Source of the DNA: JAHCIE01 sp034431435
Lineage (GTDB): Bacteria > Chloroflexota > Anaerolineae > Epilineales > JAHCIE01
Length of the DNA: 20,313 nt
Direction: 5' to 3'
NCBI GenBank assembly: GCA_034431435.1
Contig: DAOUDG010000045.1
Span: forward strand, 1 to 20,313
Position 1 is the stretch's first letter. The number at the start of each line of letters is the position of its first letter. Positions 1 to 7,475 of this stretch are shown one piece after another. The notes beneath the pieces are model-generated. The model saw only the letters and a list, made by a program, of their open reading frames with translations. It did no database searches and was not told the DNA's origin. A program made the translations under genes and the position numbers.

Positions 1-1193
1 TCGATGTCCTGGGGGCGCAGGCCGGAACGGGCCACGGTCTCGTCCACCAGGCGGTCGACGGCGTCGATCTCGGGGCGGATGATGGTCTCGAAGTCGGCGC
101 GGCTGGTCGGCTGGCGCACCCCGAAGCGGTCAGTCACCAGGCGGATGTCGGTGTCGGGCAGGTCGGATAGGCGGCGCTTGGCGGCCTCGACGGCCTCGAA
201 CATGCGCAGGCCGTAGTTGCCGGTGACCAGCGCGATGAGATTCTGAATCTGGCGCGGGGCGCGGGAGGTGGCTTCGATGTCGCGCAGCATGCGTACCCGC
301 TCCGGCAATTGCAGCTCAATCAGGCTCTGCCAGTCGGCCAGGGTGTCGTAGATCCAGGTGGGCACGGGCAGCGGCGCGGCGGCGGGGCCGTAAACGCTGC
401 CCTCGCCGAAGTGGCGGGCCAGGCGGGCGCGCAGCAGCTTCTGGTCGAACACGTCGCCGGCGATGGGCAGGCCGCCCGTGGCGAGGACGTCGCGGCGCGC
501 GCCCTGGACGCGCATGATGGTGATGTCTAGCGTGCCGCCGCCGAAGTCGAAGACGAGGATGCGCTGGTCGCCCGTGGCGCTGGCGGCGTAGTGGAAGGCA
601 GCGGCGATAGGCTCGTACTCCAGGTAGACCGTCTCGTAGCCCGCCCGTAGCGCGGCCTCGATGAGTCGCTCCTGGGCGACAGCGTCGGCCTGGGGGTCGG
701 TGGCGAAGCGCACCGGTCGCCCGAGCACGATGTCGCGCAGCTCGTGGCCCAGGGCGGCCTCGGCGCGGCGCTTGGTGGCGTACAGGTAGGCGGCGATGAG
801 GTCTTCGAGGGGCAAGAAGAACTGGCCAACGACGGTGCCGGGGTAGTGGGCCTCGCGCAGGGCCGTCTTGAAGGACAGGAACAGGCGGCCGGGCGACAGG
901 GCATCGACCCAGGCGTACACGTCGCGGATGAAGGCGGGCAGCTCGGCGAAGACCATCTCGATCTCGCCGACCCATACCCGTTCGAGGCGGATGGGCCGCC
1001 CCAGGTTCTGCTCAAAGTAGCGGGTGACCGCGCCACGCCCGATGGCGACGCTCTGGTCGTTGGTGATGTAGAGCGCGCTCCGGGCGACGGCGGGGTTGGT
1101 GTTGGCCGGGTCGATGGGCAGCAGGCGCACCGCGCGCCCATCGTAGACGGCCATGCCAGAGTTGGTGGTGCCGAAATCCATGCCGACAATCAT
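1..1193 (-). CDS. Hsp70/DnaK-family ATPase-like protein (3' end beyond window)
   Basis: The frame opens with ATG at 1191-1193 and stays open to base 1, so about 397 codons are seen and the C-terminus is missing. The start MIVGMDFGTTNSGMAVYDG is the phosphate-1 loop of the actin/Hsp70 ATPase fold. Near residues 208-222 the stretch ILVFDFGGGTLDITIM is the phosphate-2 loop. Between them lies the usual Hsp70 subdomain with an EYEPIAAAFHYA segment. The visible part looks like a nucleotide-binding domain of the YegD-like, divergent Hsp70 type rather than canonical DnaK. A Shine-Dalgarno (AAAGGAG on the minus strand, 9 nt spacer) fits this start. It is divergent from the acyltransferase gene. A chaperone role is inferred from family; the substrate domain cannot be seen. 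Confidence 0.9.
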   Translation of the reverse strand, partial: MIVGMDFGTTNSGMAVYDGRAVRLLPIDPANTNPAVARSALYITNDQSVAIGRGAVTRYFEQNLGRPIRLERVWVGEIEMVFAELPAFIRDVYAWVDALSPGRLFLSFKTALREAHYPGTVVGQFFLPLEDLIAAYLYATKRRAEAALGHELRDIVLGRPVRFATDPQADAVAQERLIEAALRAGYETVYLEYEPIAAAFHYAASATGDQRILVFDFGGGTLDITIMRVQGARRDVLATGGLPIAGDVFDQKLLRARLARHFGEGSVYGPAAAPLPVPTWIYDTLADWQSLIELQLPERVRMLRDIEATSRAPRQIQNLIALVTGNYGLRMFEAVEAAKRRLSDLPDTDIRLVTDRFGVRQPTSRADFETIIRPEIDAVDRLVDETVARSGLRPQDI

Positions 1194-1227
1194 AGGCTAT
1201 GGCTCCTTTCGGGTTTCCCGACTCGGT

Positions 1228-1257
1228 AGTCTACCACCGTGCGTGGCCCGCTGTCAC
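1228..1257 (-). promoter_or_regulatory. Candidate promoter for the Hsp70-like gene
   Basis: Read on the minus strand, GTGACA (1257-1252) and TAGACT (1233-1228) are 18 bp apart and match the -35 and -10 consensus at 5/6 and 4/6. Transcription would begin near 1221, giving a leader of about 28 nt with the Shine-Dalgarno inside it. Found by eye only. Confidence 0.4.
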
Positions 1258-1321
1258 CATCTGTTTGGGCGAACGGGGGTCATCCGTGTGGGTGACGAGG
1301 TCAGGGGTCAGGCCCCAGCGC

Positions 1322-1350
1322 TTGCCGGACACAGACATTTGGGCCATACT
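1322..1350 (+). promoter_or_regulatory. Candidate promoter for the acyltransferase gene
   Basis: TTGCCG (1322-1327) and CATACT (1345-1350) are 17 bp apart, each a 4/6 match to sigma-70-type elements. The expected start near 1357 leaves about 33 nt before the ATG at 1390. Position between two divergent genes supports it; the sequence match alone is modest. Confidence 0.35.
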
Positions 1351-1389
1351 TGCCGACACGAGATTCCCATCATCCAGCCCGGAGGCGGT

Positions 1390-3102
1390 ATGGCCGGACG
1401 ACGCACGCGCACCGATAGCATGTCCAACGTGGACACGGCGTGGCTCCGCATGGAAGAGCGCAACAACCTGATGATGATCACGGGCGTGATGTCCTTCGAC
1501 GCGCCGCTGGACGTCGCCCGTGTCAAACAGGTGTTGCGTGAACGCTTCCTGACCTACGAGCGTTTCACCCAGCGCGTGATCGACCCGGCCCTACCCGGCC
1601 AGAACCCGCGCTGGCAGACCGACCCCAACTTCAACCTCGACAACCACGTTCGCGTCTTTCGCCTGCCGCCGCCGGGCGACAAGGACATGCTCCAGCGCCT
1701 GGTGAGCCACCTGATGAGTACGCCGCTGGACCTGACGCGGCCGCCCTGGGAGTTCCATATTGTGCAGAACATCGAGGGGCACGGCTCGGCCGTCATCCCG
1801 CGCCTTCACCACAGCATCGCCGATGGCATTGCTCTGGTGTCAGTGATGCTGTACATGACCGACCCGACCCCCAACCCGCCGCCACGCCCGACGGAGCCGA
1901 GTCCGCTGCGCGGGGGCGGCAACCCGATCACTGGCCTGTTCAAGCCGGTGACGAGTACGGTGCGCGAGGTACAGAAGGCGGCGGGGACGGTACTCCACGC
2001 GGGGGTGGACGCGCTGATTCATCCGAGCCACGTGATCAAGGCCGCCAAGCTGGGCGGCAGTACCGCCGTCACCCTGGGCAAGCTGGCCCTCATGCCCTCC
2101 GACCCTCCAACCCTCTTCAAGGGGCCATTGGGCAACGAGAAGCGCGCCGCCTGGACCGAGCTTATCCCGTTGCCCGACGTGAAGGCCGTGGGTAAGGCCA
2201 TGAATGGCACGGTGAACGACGTACTGTTGACGGCGGTGGCGGGCGCGCTGCGCCGCTATCTCATCGAGCACGAGCAGACGATCGAGGACCTCAATATCCG
2301 CGCCGTCATCCCCGTCAATCTGCGGCCGCTGGATGTCAAGCCCAAGTTGGGCAACCAGTTTGGCCTGGTCTTTCTGTCGCTGCCGCTGGGCATCGAGGAC
2401 CCGGTCGATCGCGTGGAAGAACTAAAGCGGCGCATGGACGGTATCAAGGACTCGCCAGAGGCGGTTGTGACCTTCGGCCTGCTGAACGCGGCAGGCATGC
2501 TGCCCGAGGATATCCAGGACACGCTCGTCGACATCTTCGGCACGAAGGCCACCGCCGTGATGACCAACGTCCCTGGCCCGCGCCAGACGATCTACCTGGC
2601 GGGCCTGCCCATCCGCGAGCTGGTGTTCTGGGTTCCTCAGTCGGGGAAGGTGGGGCTGGGCGTGAGCATCCTCAGCTATGACGATCGCGTTGTGGTCGGT
2701 TTCGCGACGGACGCGGGTCTGCTGCCCGACCCCGATGCGTTGGCGAGGGATTTCGAGCGCGAGTTCAGCGAGATGCTGCTGCTGGTGGAAGAGGTGCGAC
2801 AGGCCGAGGAGTGGGAGAAGAAGTTGGAGGCCCTGGAGGAAGAGGCGGCGCGCCCGGCCACCACTCGCTTCTACCCGACGGTCGAGTCCGACCTGACGTC
2901 GGGCCTCGCCGACCCGATGCCGTCAGGCGTGACGCCTCTGGGCGAAGCAAAAAGCCCGCCGGGCCTTGCGCCTGCGCCCGCCACGGCGAATGGCGCGGCG
3001 CATCCGTCCACCGAGGTGTGCCACGGGGTAACCAAGTCAGGCGCGCCATGCCGCAACCGCGCCCTGCCCGGCTCAGCCTATTGCCGCGTCCATCAACCCT
3101 GA
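1390..3102 (+). CDS. WS/DGAT-type wax ester/triacylglycerol acyltransferase with C-terminal Cys/His tail
   Basis: Encodes 570 aa. Residues ~10-460 match the wax ester synthase/diacylglycerol acyltransferase family: the catalytic HHSIADG (HHxxxDG, residues 140-146) lies in the N-terminal condensation-like domain, and the second (DUF1298) half contains MTNVPGPRQTIYLAG and FWVPQSGKVGLGVSILSY. The family moves an acyl group from acyl-CoA to an alcohol or diacylglycerol, usually at the inner membrane, to make storage lipid. I chose ATG 1390 because GGAGG lies at 1381-1385; the next ATG (1420) has no ribosome site. After the enzyme comes an acidic coiled-coil-like stretch, a Pro/Ala linker, and a tail ending in C544, C554, C565 and H568, which is not a usual part of the enzyme. 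The substrate cannot be told from sequence. Confidence 0.9.
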   Translation: MAGRRTRTDSMSNVDTAWLRMEERNNLMMITGVMSFDAPLDVARVKQVLRERFLTYERFTQRVIDPALPGQNPRWQTDPNFNLDNHVRVFRLPPPGDKDMLQRLVSHLMSTPLDLTRPPWEFHIVQNIEGHGSAVIPRLHHSIADGIALVSVMLYMTDPTPNPPPRPTEPSPLRGGGNPITGLFKPVTSTVREVQKAAGTVLHAGVDALIHPSHVIKAAKLGGSTAVTLGKLALMPSDPPTLFKGPLGNEKRAAWTELIPLPDVKAVGKAMNGTVNDVLLTAVAGALRRYLIEHEQTIEDLNIRAVIPVNLRPLDVKPKLGNQFGLVFLSLPLGIEDPVDRVEELKRRMDGIKDSPEAVVTFGLLNAAGMLPEDIQDTLVDIFGTKATAVMTNVPGPRQTIYLAGLPIRELVFWVPQSGKVGLGVSILSYDDRVVVGFATDAGLLPDPDALARDFEREFSEMLLLVEEVRQAEEWEKKLEALEEEAARPATTRFYPTVESDLTSGLADPMPSGVTPLGEAKSPPGLAPAPATANGAAHPSTEVCHGVTKSGAPCRNRALPGSAYCRVHQP

Positions 3103-3128
3103 GCCTCGCGGGCGATGCCTCGCGAGGC
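3103..3128. repeat. Short inverted repeat after the acyltransferase gene
   Basis: GCCTCGCG (3103-3110) and CGCGAGGC (3121-3128) are perfect inverted arms around a 10-nt loop, starting inside the stop codon of the acyltransferase. No T-tract follows, so it is probably an accessory hairpin ahead of the stronger terminator at 3180. Confidence 0.4.
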
Positions 3129-3179
3129 CCCGACCGCGAGGCGCTGCGTGAGCCAGCCAAAGACCGACGTTCAGGACGA

Positions 3180-3205
3180 GGGCGGCCCATTGTGGGCCGC
3201 CCTTT
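3180..3205 (+). terminator. Rho-independent terminator of the acyltransferase gene
   Basis: GGGCGGCCCA (3180-3189) pairs perfectly with TGGGCCGCCC (3193-3202) around a TTG loop, and TTT follows. The T-tract is on the plus-strand side, so it serves the acyltransferase gene, though the hairpin also sits between two convergent genes. Confidence 0.8.
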
Positions 3206-3238
3206 CCATGTCTTCCGCGCTCGCCGTGGCTCATCTCG

Positions 3239-5164
3239 CTACGGCTGCGAGGGGCGCACCCACTCCAGGTCGCCGACGAAGAGGCTGCCGCTGGGGGTCT
3301 GGTCGAAGGCGAGGGCGATCTCGGCGATATCGGCCAGATTGACGCCGCTGACATCGGCCAGGGGCAGGCGCAGGGTGGTCAAGGGGACGCGCCCGATCCA
3401 CATCGGGCCGAAGAAGCCATCCTTCTCGACCTTGCCGACGGGGTATTGCAGGGCAGGATCGGTCAGGCGCGTGCGCAGGGTGGCCGTCTTCCCCGCGCGG
3501 TCGGTGAGGACGACGCTGAAGGACTGGGGCGCGCCCTGGGTATTGAGGGGCGAGAGGGGGTCGATGGCGGTGCGCAGGCTGATGGCGCTGGCCGTGCTGA
3601 GGTCGCCAGTCCCCGGCGGCAGGGCGAAACGCCACGCGCCGCCCGGCTGCGTCCAGGAAACCACAGTCAGGAAGGGCTGGCCGGGGGTGGTGACGGTGGC
3701 GCGGCGGCACGGCTCGCTGCCCGGCTTGCTCTTGGGAGTGTAGTAGCCATCCTGGCAGAAGAGGGTGGTGACGCCGTCGGCCATGATGGGGCCACCCGCG
3801 CGATTGAGCTTCAATTCACCGGCGGTGGTGGGAATGAAGGCGGTGCGGCGGTCGGCGGCGTTGGCCAGGACCGCGACCTTGCCGGGGAAGCCGTAGAGTT
3901 GGGCGAGGGTGGGAGCCTGGGCGTCCATGCCCAGGCGAGCTTTGGCGTCGCGGACGGCTTGCGGGTCGGGGTTGAAGAGGGTGGTCAGGAAATCGGTCGC
4001 GTAGTGGACGAGGAACTCCTGCTCTCTGGCCGGCTCGAGCAGGGTCTGGCAGTCGGGGCGGTTCTGGCGGAACAGGTCGGGGCCTAGCTGGCGGTTGAAG
4101 CCGTTGTGGGTGCCGCCTTCGAGCCACGCGCTGCTGACCCAGGGCAACTGCTGCGAGGCCGTGCGCGCGCCCTCGAAGAAGAACGCGCCGTCCTGGTCGA
4201 TGACGTCGCCGTCGCAGGCGGGCAGGATGATGCCCTGGGGAACCGTGGACGCGCCGGGTAGGGTGAAGAGGACGGCGGGGGCGACGTGGAGCAGGCCCGC
4301 CACGGGACCGTAGCCCCGCCGGGCGAGGGCGTCGGGAGAGTCGAGGCCATCCTGGGTGACCATCGAGGCAAACTCGCCACCACGGGAGTGGCCGATGAAG
4401 GCGAGGCGGCCCATGTCAGCGCGGCCCTTGAGATCGACGCCGAACTTGTTGGGGCTACCTGCCGACGCCTCGGCCAGGGGCTTGAGGTGCAGGTCGACGA
4501 TCTGCTTGAGGCGCTCGGCGGGCGTTGGCTCGCCGAAGCCGAAGGTATTCTCGGCGTTGATGTTGGGAGCGAGGGCAACGTAGCCCTGGGCCGCCAGCTG
4601 CTGCACGAGGTAGTCGAAGCCGCGATAGTTCGGCTGCTCGAGGTCGGGGGCGCAGGGCCAGGTGTCAACCGACGTGTTGGGGTCAACGGGGCAGCCAGGG
4701 TGCGTGCCGTGGAGGATGACGACGACAGGGTGAGGGCCGGGACCGCGCGGGGCGGCGATGATACCGTTGAGGCGAACGGGCATGGTGCGGAAGCGGCTAT
4801 CGGTCGGGAATCGCTCCTGGATGATCGTTGCGTCGCCGAGGTTGTACTCGACCACGGGCGGCAGACCCGCCGTGGAACCCGCGCCGGGGGTAGCGGCCGG
4901 GGCAGCGGGTGTGGCCGCCGCCGAGGTTGGCGCGGTGGCGGGCCGCGTAGCGGCAACGGCGGCGGGCGGCGCGGTGGCCGCCGCTGAGGTTGGCGCGGCG
5001 GCGGGTCGCGTAGGCGCGACGACCTTGCCGGGCGGCGTGGTGGTGGGGGACGAGGGTGATGGGCCAACAGGGGTGCAACCTACGGCGAGGGCGGCGAGGG
5101 CCAACATCACTAGCCAGGTGAGGCGGGCAGGGGTACGGGCAACAACGTGGGGTAGGCGGGGCAT
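3239..5164 (-). CDS. Exported alpha/beta-hydrolase lipoprotein with C-terminal beta-sandwich-like domain
   Basis: 641 aa from ATG 5164. Residues 1-30 form a lipoprotein signal peptide: positive N-region, hydrophobic core and lipobox LAVGC with C30 as the lipidation site. Residues ~31-100 are a Pro/Ala/Thr linker with two near copies of a TRPA-x-APTSAAAT unit. The catalytic domain (~105-400) has an oxyanion-type VVILHGTHPGC, the nucleophile elbow GHSRGG (S260), an aspartate in PACDGDVID (~318-320) and a histidine in EGGTHNGF (H353), so the Ser-Asp-His triad is complete. The C-terminal ~200 residues resemble the beta-rich domain found on large secreted hydrolases (SLFVGDLEWV near the end). Likely an ester hydrolase outside the cytoplasmic membrane; substrate unknown. 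An in-frame start 30 codons upstream at 5254 would bury the signal peptide and overlap the upstream gene, so it was not used. It follows the PLD gene by 65 nt and may share its transcript. Confidence 0.85.
   Translation of the reverse strand: MPRLPHVVARTPARLTWLVMLALAALAVGCTPVGPSPSSPTTTPPGKVVAPTRPAAAPTSAAATAPPAAVAATRPATAPTSAAATPAAPAATPGAGSTAGLPPVVEYNLGDATIIQERFPTDSRFRTMPVRLNGIIAAPRGPGPHPVVVILHGTHPGCPVDPNTSVDTWPCAPDLEQPNYRGFDYLVQQLAAQGYVALAPNINAENTFGFGEPTPAERLKQIVDLHLKPLAEASAGSPNKFGVDLKGRADMGRLAFIGHSRGGEFASMVTQDGLDSPDALARRGYGPVAGLLHVAPAVLFTLPGASTVPQGIILPACDGDVIDQDGAFFFEGARTASQQLPWVSSAWLEGGTHNGFNRQLGPDLFRQNRPDCQTLLEPAREQEFLVHYATDFLTTLFNPDPQAVRDAKARLGMDAQAPTLAQLYGFPGKVAVLANAADRRTAFIPTTAGELKLNRAGGPIMADGVTTLFCQDGYYTPKSKPGSEPCRRATVTTPGQPFLTVVSWTQPGGAWRFALPPGTGDLSTASAISLRTAIDPLSPLNTQGAPQSFSVVLTDRAGKTATLRTRLTDPALQYPVGKVEKDGFFGPMWIGRVPLTTLRLPLADVSGVNLADIAEIALAFDQTPSGSLFVGDLEWVRPSQP
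4911..5013. repeat. Duplicated 40-bp segment in the lipoprotein linker
   Basis: Bases 4911-4950 and 4974-5013 match at 37 of 40 positions and are offset by 63 nt, a whole number of codons. Both encode the TRPA-x-APTSAAAT linker unit of the hydrolase lipoprotein. This looks like tandem expansion of a disordered surface spacer. Confidence 0.8.
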
Positions 5165-5229
5165 AGTTGTAGGTATCCGTGATGAATGATGTCTGGGCGG
5201 CCAGCCGAATGCGCCTATTGTACCACACA

Positions 5230-7209
5230 TCACCGCCGCGCCTCCCAGTCCCACGCCCAGATGCGCGCCAGCAGGTCGTACACCGCCGGACTATGGAACT
5301 GTAGCGCCAGTTCGCGGTTGAGCTTGTGGCTGGTCTCCGTGCCGTTCAGGCTGCCCACGTGGACGTAGCCCTCCCCACCCACGCGCACCAGGACCAGCTT
5401 GTTGTGGATACCCAGGCCTGTCGGGTTCCCGGTGCGGCATTGCAGGTCCAGGCTCTCCGCGATGGCGACGCTGTTGACGTATACGCAGGTGGCGCGGTTG
5501 GCGCGCGGCTCGCCCACGCTGTCGAAGAAGCTGTCGAGGAGCAGGCGGACCGTCGCCCCACGCCGCGCGGCGGCGAGATAGGCGGCCAGGCGCGGGTTGG
5601 GGTCCGCGTCGGCGCTGGATGCGGGGCCGCCCCACCACGGCGGCTCGTCGAGGGTCTCTACCAGCACGCTGTCGCCCTGCCCTGCCCGCGCTACCAGCCC
5701 GATCAGGCCGTCGCTGGCGCGCAGGCTGTTCTCCGGCGATTGCAGCAGCTCGAACTGGTCGGCCATCGCTGTCACGGGCGCGGCCGCCTGCGGCGGGTAG
5801 TCGCTGCCGCCGGTCTCTCGCACGGGTACATAGCCCGGCGTCGGCGGGCCGAACACCGTGTCCAGCGGGTTCCAGCGCACCAGGTCGCGCCAGCGCGGGT
5901 CGCTATCGCGGGCGAACAACGCCTCCACATGAGCAACGAGGTCGGGTTGCTCCGTGACCAGCGCCACACCCCGCCGCCCCAGCGTCCCGTCGGCCTTGTC
6001 ATCGTCGGGCAGGCTCTCCGGCGATAGGTTCTCCGTCGCCAGCAGCAGCCGCGCCCCGTCCACGACGATGTACTTGGCGTGTAGCGAGCGGTAGCGGGGC
6101 TTGCCGCCGGCCGCGTTGCTCATGTACAGCACCGTCCCCCCCGCCTGCGCCACCCGCATCGCCGCCCAGCGATCCTCGTCCCCCAGGCCGCCCGACGGCG
6201 CGCCTTCCAGCAGCGCCGTCACCTGCACCCCCGCCGCGGCTCGCTCGGCCAGCGCGTCGGCCAGGGCCGGGTGGCTAAAGGTGTAGGCGGCGACGTGGAG
6301 GGTGCGCGTCGCGCCGCGCAGGGTGTCGCGCACCAGGTCGAAGGCAGCGTCCGGCGCAAGGGCCACCGTTACCGGCGCGGCCGTCGGAGCGCGTAGCGGC
6401 CGATAGGCGGTCACGTCCCAGGCCGGATAGCGCACCTTGCGCCCGATGAGCGGGTCGGCCGGGTCGGCCGCCCAATCTGTCGCGCGGCGGGTGTTAGCGA
6501 GGGGTTGCAGCGTTGCCTCGTCGAGCTTGCGATACAGGACCTGCCCCTCCTCGGCGACACCCGTCGGGCGCCAGGGCTGCACGCCAGGGCCGTCCCAACC
6601 ATAGGCGGCCGACCCCGCCTTGTAGGCGACCGTGTCCAGTGGAACGCCGACGGCGTTGAGAATGGTCACGCGGCCACCCGTGTTGCTGAGCCGCAACGGC
6701 TGGCCCGCCAGGCGCGGCACACCCGCCCCCGACGGCGGCCCGTACTCGCAGCCGGGTAGAGCATCGAAGGTGGCGTGGAAGGCGACCGCACTATAGGCGC
6801 ACCAGAGCGCGGTGGCAGGTGGCAGGCTGAAGGTTGAAGGCGACCCCGACGCGGGGAAAGTGACACGGTGCGAGCCGTCGTCGACGCTGTAGCCAGTCAG
6901 GTCGAGGATTTCAGGGCCGGGGTTCCAGAGATGGAAGGCTTCGTCGGCTTCACCGGGCGTCAGCGTGTCGTAGTAGAGCGCCGACAGCCACGGCGTGGGT
7001 GGGCGCAGGCCGCGCTGCACCTGGAAGACCGGCAGAAAGGCATGCTCGATGCGGGGCAGCGGCGCGTCCAGCGTGGCGTAGCGCTGGGCGTGGGGCAGGA
7101 ACAGGAGGTACGTCTCGCCAGGGCGGGCGGCGACATGGCTGCCGCCCGCGACGAGGGCCAGGGTCAGCAGGCATAACAGAAGCATCAACCGCGCGGCGAC
7201 ATGGCGCAT
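5230..7209 (-). CDS. Secreted protein with lamin-tail domain and two phospholipase D-like halves
   Basis: 659 aa from ATG 7209, which has an AGGTGA ribosome site 9 nt upstream. Residues 1-28 form a signal peptide. Residues ~75-245 look like a lamin-tail (LTD) domain (FHLWNPGPEILDLTGYSVDDG, PLRLSNTGGRVTILNAVG). Two PLD-like halves follow. The first has a full HxKx4D motif (H377, K379, D384, in HAKYIVVDG) and then ATEN. The second has H602 and K604 in IHNKLVLVRV, then HVGSLNGTE, but R609 stands where Asp is expected. PLD-family enzymes cleave phosphodiester bonds in lipids or nucleic acids, and LTD domains are often fused to secreted nucleases. An extracellular phosphodiesterase is plausible, but the altered second motif makes full activity uncertain. 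Confidence 0.85.
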   Translation of the reverse strand: MRHVAARLMLLLCLLTLALVAGGSHVAARPGETYLLFLPHAQRYATLDAPLPRIEHAFLPVFQVQRGLRPPTPWLSALYYDTLTPGEADEAFHLWNPGPEILDLTGYSVDDGSHRVTFPASGSPSTFSLPPATALWCAYSAVAFHATFDALPGCEYGPPSGAGVPRLAGQPLRLSNTGGRVTILNAVGVPLDTVAYKAGSAAYGWDGPGVQPWRPTGVAEEGQVLYRKLDEATLQPLANTRRATDWAADPADPLIGRKVRYPAWDVTAYRPLRAPTAAPVTVALAPDAAFDLVRDTLRGATRTLHVAAYTFSHPALADALAERAAAGVQVTALLEGAPSGGLGDEDRWAAMRVAQAGGTVLYMSNAAGGKPRYRSLHAKYIVVDGARLLLATENLSPESLPDDDKADGTLGRRGVALVTEQPDLVAHVEALFARDSDPRWRDLVRWNPLDTVFGPPTPGYVPVRETGGSDYPPQAAAPVTAMADQFELLQSPENSLRASDGLIGLVARAGQGDSVLVETLDEPPWWGGPASSADADPNPRLAAYLAAARRGATVRLLLDSFFDSVGEPRANRATCVYVNSVAIAESLDLQCRTGNPTGLGIHNKLVLVRVGGEGYVHVGSLNGTETSHKLNRELALQFHSPAVYDLLARIWAWDWEARR

Positions 7210-7338
7210 GGGGATGGCTCACCTGGGCGGGCGACGCGAGCAAGCGCGCTCAGCCGCATTGTAGGACGGCGGCACGCCGAGTCAAGTTTGGCGCACGCTC
7301 CCCGGCGCGGCGGCTGCCCGCCCCGCGCGTCCCCCACT

Positions 7339-7382
7339 CTTAGCAAAAACTCAGCCTCATCTTGGGATTCTCTCAGCGGTGG
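7339..7382 (+). promoter_or_regulatory. Four 11-bp direct repeats, candidate OmpR/PhoB-type operator
   Basis: Units begin at 7339 (CTTAGCAAAAA), 7350 (CTCAGCCTCAT), 7361 (CTTGGGATTCT) and 7372 (CTCAGCGGTGG). Units 1, 2 and 4 share CTYAGC; unit 3 is degenerate. An 11-bp period with ~6 conserved bases and a variable spacer is the known layout of PhoB/OmpR winged-helix tandem sites. A TATCAT element (7387-7392) starts 9 nt after the last CTCAGC core, similar to pho-box promoters in which the box replaces the -35. The likely ligand is the regulator encoded at 8407; that link is inference. Confidence 0.55.
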
Positions 7383-7386
7383 CGAG

Positions 7387-7392
7387 TATCAT
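7387..7392 (+). promoter_or_regulatory. Candidate -10 element of the secreted-protein gene
   Basis: TATCAT (5/6 match to TATAAT) directly downstream of the 11-bp repeats. No -35 is evident, consistent with an activator-dependent promoter. The expected start near 7399 gives a leader of about 77 nt. Confidence 0.45.
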
Positions 7393-7475
7393 GTCTCTAG
7401 AGCCAGGGCATCGCCCACGGCTCGCCAACCGAACCCGCCACTGGGCGGGCACACTCAAACACCTAAGGGAGTCAG

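Noticed and set aside
1153..1389. Upstream in-frame extension of the acyltransferase
   Set aside because: It would overlap the start of the divergent Hsp70 gene and pass through both promoters; GGAGG at 1381 supports ATG 1390.
4084..5067. 327-codon minus-strand frame rich in Pro, Arg and Ser
   Set aside because: It is an out-of-frame reading of the lipoprotein gene, which has signal peptide, triad and domain structure in the true frame.
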